Below are positions 6,082-9,794 of a DNA stretch of 9,794 nt, piece by piece. Under the pieces are notes generated by a model that worked only from the letters and a program-made list of their open reading frames with translations, searched no databases and had not been told where the DNA came from. The position numbers and the translations under genes are program-made. The DNA comes from Moraxella equi (GTDB lineage Bacteria; Pseudomonadota; Gammaproteobacteria; Pseudomonadales; Moraxellaceae): assembly GCF_002027555.1 (NCBI RefSeq), contig NZ_MXAP01000062.1, forward strand, positions 1 through 9,794. The letters are read 5' to 3'. Within the stretch, counting starts at the first letter, position 1. Every line of letters starts with the position of its first letter.

Positions 6082-7170
6082 TTATTGCCGTCTTTGGAGT
6101 AGATAAACCCCCATGCCCGCACTAATGATAATCGGCAACAGTGCCATAAAAAACGGGGAGAACCCTGTCGCGAGTGCCACAAACCCTGTCAAATCGGTCA
6201 AATAACTAAACAAAAGCCCTGTCAATAACGCCATGACAATGCGAAGTCCCAAGCCCTGCGAACGCAACGACCCAAACACAAAGGACGACGCCACCAGCAC
6301 CAATGACAACACGGCAAAGGGCGATAAGAGTTTTTGCCAAAAGGCGACTTCATGGCGTAACGAGCGTTTGCCTTGATGACTCATGAGCTGATGATGAGCA
6401 TACAGGTCGGTCAAAGACAAATCTTCGGCCTCTTTGGTCAAAAGATGAACATCACTCGGGGCAAGGGGCAGTGATAAGGTCTTGTGCATATCAAAACTGC
6501 GAGAGACGCCCGTATCGCCCACGGTCAGCTGTGCCACGTCAGTCAGTTGCCACTGATAATCATCGCCTACCTGCTCATGGAACACGCCACTGCCTGCACG
6601 GGTCGCCCCCGTGAGATTCGCCCCTTTGTCCAGATAGTAGCGTTTGGTTGCCCCCAGTTTGCCATCCGAGTCGGCATAGCTGATATAGACAATCTCCTGC
6701 CCTTGCTCGGTGTCATTCACCGCCCAATAGCCATTGACCGTAAATAGCTTTTTATTGGGCAAATGATTGGCAACTTGTGAGGCTTTGTCATTGGTGGTAG
6801 GCAAAACAAACTGATTAACCGCCAGCGAAATCATCACAAACAAAAACGCAGGTAACATCGCATAACCAATGATGCGATACACGCTGATTCCGCCCGCTCG
6901 CATGACCACAAGCTCACTATTGCCTGCCAACAAACCCAGTCCCACCACTGCCCCAAGGAGTGCCCCCGTGGGGATAAACTGCACCAAAAAATAAGGCGAG
7001 CGGTACATGATGTAAGCAAGTGCGTCCTTAAAAGTATAAGTGTCGGACAAATTTTCAAGCTCCGACAGATACGCAAACACCATTTGTAGTAGCCACAGCC
7101 CCACCACCGCTCCCATCATGGCAAACAGTGCCGCGCGGATGACATAACGGGGCAAAATCCATGCTTTCAT
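6082..7170 (-). CDS. lptG: LPS export ABC transporter permease LptG
   Basis: LptG pairs with LptF in the inner-membrane LptB2FG transporter that lifts lipopolysaccharide (here probably lipooligosaccharide) toward the LptC-LptA bridge. The 362-residue protein matches the family length. It starts MKAWILPRYVIR, has membrane spans near 12-36, 60-83, 100-122, 281-300, 307-328 and 338-358, and a periplasmic beta domain from about 124 to 280. The coupling segment GNSELVVMRAGGIS (83-96) after span 2, expected to contact the LptB ATPase, is well conserved. The ATG at 7170 overlaps the lptF stop as ATGA and follows a G-rich site. The frame stays open upstream to 7401, but that stretch overlaps lptF and is not LptG-like. 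A hairpin terminator follows directly. Confidence 0.93.
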   Translation of the reverse strand: MKAWILPRYVIRAALFAMMGAVVGLWLLQMVFAYLSELENLSDTYTFKDALAYIMYRSPYFLVQFIPTGALLGAVVGLGLLAGNSELVVMRAGGISVYRIIGYAMLPAFLFVMISLAVNQFVLPTTNDKASQVANHLPNKKLFTVNGYWAVNDTEQGQEIVYISYADSDGKLGATKRYYLDKGANLTGATRAGSGVFHEQVGDDYQWQLTDVAQLTVGDTGVSRSFDMHKTLSLPLAPSDVHLLTKEAEDLSLTDLYAHHQLMSHQGKRSLRHEVAFWQKLLSPFAVLSLVLVASSFVFGSLRSQGLGLRIVMALLTGLLFSYLTDLTGFVALATGFSPFFMALLPIIISAGMGVYLLQRRQ

Positions 7171-8441
7171 GATACCCCCCGCTCTGATTGCTGATGACCT
7201 TGGCGACTGATGCGATTTCGGCGAAGCTGTGCCATGATACGGCCATGATAATTTAGATACAAGGCAAAAGCGATGAACAACACCAATGCCACAGGATAGA
7301 TGTACACGCCAATCTTGCCCTTGGCAATGCTCTCTTTTAGGGAAATCAAAATCAGCACGTTCGCCACAAATACAAAAATCGCAGGAATGAGTTTGAGCCA
7401 TCTGCCTTGACGGGGTCGCACGGTCGCAAGCGGTGTGGCAAGCAGCACAGCGATAATCATCAAAAACGGCAACGACAAACGATAACCGAGCTCGGCACGC
7501 ACCTGCTGTGGGCTAAACGTGCTGTTTTTTAGGGTTATCTCGCCTTGCACCCCACGCACACTCAAAAGCTCACCTGTGGCAATGCCTTCTATCTTCATCG
7601 GGCGTCCTTGACTCTCGCTTTTGCCCGTCAGATGAATGCGATATCGCCCAAAGCCCACTTGGCTGTACTGACGACTGGCGGTATCCACTTCATACCGCCG
7701 ACCTTCGTGCAAGTCAAGCACCACCGAACCATCATGCGAGGCGGTTGGCACTTGGGTTGCGGATTTGGCTAGGATAATGGTGTCTTTGTCAGATAGTAGC
7801 TGGCTTGGGATTTTGCTCGTGTCTAGGTTGTCAGCGTGTAGCGGGTCGCCCTGCTCTATGGCGGTCTGCGTGGTCGGTGTGTTGGTATGCTCTGCTTGCT
7901 TGCCATCATTCATCTGAATGACGATGACATCTTTTAAAAATTCACGCTCATCGCCCACTTCACCCACATACAGATGATAGTCGCCACTGCTGATGAACTC
8001 TTTGGTGCGAATTAAATCAAAAATCTCCACCACTGATTGTTCTTGCCAAATGTTGGTGGCACGCCCCACCCCCCACGGCTTACCAACGAGCGTAATAAAA
8101 CCCTGCACCACAAACACCACAAGCACAAGCGGTATCAGCCATCTTGATACCATGCCACGACTTATCCCACCTGCGTTTAGTACCGCCATCTCATGGTCGG
8201 CATAGAGTCGCCCAAATACCAGCATAAGCCCAATAAAAAAGGACAAAGGAAAAATCAATTCCAAAAAATAAGGCAAATTATAGCCGATGAGTGTCCACAG
8301 CACCCCGACATCCAGCCCCCCTTCGGCAGCCATGCCAAAATAACGTATCAAGCGACCACCCAAAAGCATGACCACCAAAAACCCCAGTACAAGGGCGGTG
8401 GTCGTGGCAACTTGGCGTATCATGTATCGGCGTAAAATCAC
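7167..8441 (-). CDS. lptF: LPS export ABC transporter permease LptF
   Basis: LptF is the partner of LptG in the LptB2FG exporter. From a GTG at 8441 the protein has 424 residues and begins MILRRYMIRQ, which aligns with the E. coli LptF start MIIIRYLVRE. An ATG at 8468 would add nine residues, but it lies only one base after a TATAAT and so would precede the expected transcription start. Neither start has a clear ribosome site. Membrane spans lie near 13-36, 54-77, 100-121, 323-341, 350-369 and 380-398; the LptB-contact segment is DHEMAVLNAGGIS (82-94). The periplasmic domain carries roughly 45-55 extra residues, polar and Thr/Gln-rich, around 178-220, making the protein longer than the ~366 of E. 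coli. Confidence 0.9.
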   Translation of the reverse strand: MILRRYMIRQVATTTALVLGFLVVMLLGGRLIRYFGMAAEGGLDVGVLWTLIGYNLPYFLELIFPLSFFIGLMLVFGRLYADHEMAVLNAGGISRGMVSRWLIPLVLVVFVVQGFITLVGKPWGVGRATNIWQEQSVVEIFDLIRTKEFISSGDYHLYVGEVGDEREFLKDVIVIQMNDGKQAEHTNTPTTQTAIEQGDPLHADNLDTSKIPSQLLSDKDTIILAKSATQVPTASHDGSVVLDLHEGRRYEVDTASRQYSQVGFGRYRIHLTGKSESQGRPMKIEGIATGELLSVRGVQGEITLKNSTFSPQQVRAELGYRLSLPFLMIIAVLLATPLATVRPRQGRWLKLIPAIFVFVANVLILISLKESIAKGKIGVYIYPVALVLFIAFALYLNYHGRIMAQLRRNRISRQGHQQSERGVS

Positions 8442-8469
8442 GGTACTAGACTGATGATAAAAATGCATT

Positions 8470-8478
8470 ATTATAGCA
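8470..8478 (-). promoter_or_regulatory. Extended -10 promoter of lptFG
   Basis: TGCTATAAT on the minus strand is a perfect extended -10 (TGnTATAAT). The expected start is near 8463, giving a leader of about 20 bases before the GTG at 8441. No -35 is visible at the normal spacing. The motif overlaps one arm of an inverted repeat, TAGCAAA (8474-8480) and TTTGCTA (8492-8498) on the plus strand, which could be an operator. Confidence 0.6.
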
Positions 8479-8524
8479 AATTTTCATGGGTTTTGCTAAA
8501 AATAACGACAAGTGTTTAAAACAC

Positions 8525-8555
8525 AAACCCCAAAGTTTTTTTGCTTTGGGGGTTT
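8525..8555 (-). terminator. Terminator after prpF
   Basis: CCCCAAAG (8528-8535) and CTTTGGGG (8544-8551) form a perfect 8-bp stem, extended by AAA/TTT around one bulged G. On the minus strand the hairpin is followed by TTTGTGTTTT and lies about 33 bases past the prpF stop, before the lptF promoter. Confidence 0.72.
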
Positions 8556-8587
8556 AGGCTGACTTCATTTATATGCATTTTAATCTA

Positions 8588-9753
8588 TCAAAAACAATCA
8601 GCAGGCACAAACACACTCCCCACCATCAGCCGTCTTGCCGAACGACTCATAGATACTTTACGAGCCACCCATTTGCCATTTACGCATTCAGACTGTCCAC
8701 CCACCGTGAGTGTCCCTGACGGGTGTCCAAAACACACTTCCGATAAGGCTTGTCCGCCCGCCACTTCATTGACAATCGTCCCAACAATCGTCCCTGCCGT
8801 GCCAATCGCCACGCTTGCCGTCCCCATCATTGCGTGGTGCAGTTGCCCCATACTCATCGCCCACACAAGTAGGTCAATGTCATCAGCTTTGACGGTTTTG
8901 CCACTGGATGCGACATAGTCGGTAGGCGGTGCAACCCAAGCGATTTTGGGCGTGTGCTGACGGCTGACCGCCTCACTCACATCATCAATTAAGCCCATTT
9001 TGACCGCACCGTAAGCACGGATTTTTTCTAATTTGGCGAGAATTTCGCCATTCGTGTTAATGTCGGCTTGCTTTTCTGTGCCTGAAAGCCCAAGCTCGTG
9101 AGCGTACAAAAATATCGTGGGAATGCCTGCGTTAATCATCGTTACGGTAAAGTCGCCCACATCAGGCACGACAAGCGTATCAGTCAAATTACCTGTGGGG
9201 AACATCTCGCCCGTGTCGTCCACAGGGTCAATAAATTCAATTTTAATCTCGCTGGCAGGGAAAGTTACGCCGTCCAGCTCAAAATCGCCCGTTTCTACCA
9301 CCGCTCCGTCCTTGATGGGTACATAAGCAATAATGGTTTTACCGATATTTTGCTGATAAATTTTGACGGTGCAAATGCCGTTTTCTGGGATTTTATCCTT
9401 AGAAATCAATCCATTAAAAATCGCAAAACTGCCCACCGCCCCTGTCAAATTGCCACAGTTGCCTGACCAGTCAATCATCGCCTTATCAATCGCTACCTGC
9501 CCAAACAGATAATTGACATCGTGTGTGCCATCCGTTGCTGGTGAGATAATCGCCACTTTGGAAGTGCTTGATGAGCCGCCCCCTAGCCCGTCAATTTGCT
9601 TGCAGTAGGGGTCTGGACTGCCAACCACTCGGAGCAAAAATGCGTCTCGTGCCTGCCCTGCTACTTGGCAAGGCTTGGGTAAATCCGCCAAATTAAAAAA
9701 GTGCCTTTTGAAGTACCGCCACGCATATAAGTGGCGGGGATTGGGGTTTGCAT
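8588..9753 (-). pseudogene. prpF: prpF, 2-methylaconitate cis-trans isomerase, frameshifted near its N-terminus
   Basis: PrpF works with AcnD in the 2-methylcitrate pathway, isomerising 2-methylaconitate during propionate breakdown. The ATG at 9753 has an AAGGAA site (9761-9766) and encodes the family start IPATYMRGGTSKG. After GTF the frame shifts: the run of T at 9700-9695 has six bases, and a seventh would continue into FNLADLPKP and restore a 388-residue protein of normal length. As written, the first frame ends at a TAG (9663-9661) after 30 residues. The remainder (8588-9691, openable only by TTG) keeps SPDPYCKQIDG, SSTSK (Lys66 of the restored protein), DWSGNCGNLT (Cys100), FELDGVTFP and the terminal SRSARRLMVGSVFVP; Lys66 and Cys100 correspond to the active-site pair described for Shewanella PrpF. 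No other damage is seen, so recent mutation, slippage or sequence error are all possible. Confidence 0.88.
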
Positions 9754-9794
9754 TATTAAGTTCCTTTTGGTGTGTGTAGCAACTGTATCCCTTA

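Noticed and set aside
7171..7401. Upstream extension of lptG to 7401
   Set aside because: The frame is open but overlaps the conserved C-terminal part of lptF in another frame and encodes Cys/His-rich residues unlike any LptG start; the ATG at 7170 with ATGA overlap fits the family.
7545..8435. Plus-strand open frames opposite lptF
   Set aside because: They lack ribosome sites and family features and are explained by the codon pattern of lptF on the other strand.
9695..9700. Classical phase-variation tract in prpF
   Set aside because: Six T is shorter than tracts normally known to switch at high frequency; kept only as one explanation for the frameshift.

Overview
The window looks like chromosomal DNA of a gammaproteobacterium close to Moraxella. 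This is an inference from protein character: an ACP-type periplasmic lysozyme-inhibitor-like protein, a Moraxellaceae-style AnmK, an LptF/LptG pair and a PrpF, with AT-rich intergenic DNA. No marker gene fixes the species.

Left part (1-2963) is read right to left. tyrS (tyrosyl-tRNA synthetase) leads a tightly packed operon of tyrS, a small lipoprotein, a DUF1653 protein and an FKBP-type prolyl isomerase, with junctions overlapping by 1, 10 and 4 bases. Upstream of tyrS lies a periplasmic ACP-like gene on the same strand, ended by a strong hairpin terminator. Beyond the FKBP stop, bases 1-300 hold no gene. They carry two tandem near-consensus sigma70 promoters, both pointing off the left edge, with the same GC-containing discriminator. 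This is the architecture of a stable-RNA (rRNA or tRNA) operon whose body would lie outside the window.

Middle part (2964-6081): anmK (anhydro-MurNAc kinase, peptidoglycan recycling) and a secreted CapA-family protein are read left to right, and anmK is divergent from the ACP-like gene. The shared 272-bp intergenic region contains two perfect dyads and candidate promoters. After capA comes a 66-bp REP/MITE-like inverted repeat made of two near-palindromes, then a hairpin terminator shared with lptG.

Right part (6061-9794) is read right to left. lptF and lptG encode the two membrane permeases of the lipopolysaccharide/lipooligosaccharide exporter; they overlap by ATGA and have their own extended -10 promoter. 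Further right is prpF, 2-methylaconitate isomerase of the 2-methylcitrate (propionate) pathway. Its reading frame is broken by one missing T in a T run near the N-terminus, so it is either a pseudogene, a switchable gene or a sequence error.

Most of the window is housekeeping and envelope biology. I did not find a convincing new multi-gene system. The best leads are the tandem stable-RNA-type promoters, the prpF frameshift, the REP-like element with a possible small RNA around it, and the dyad-rich region between the ACP-like gene and anmK.
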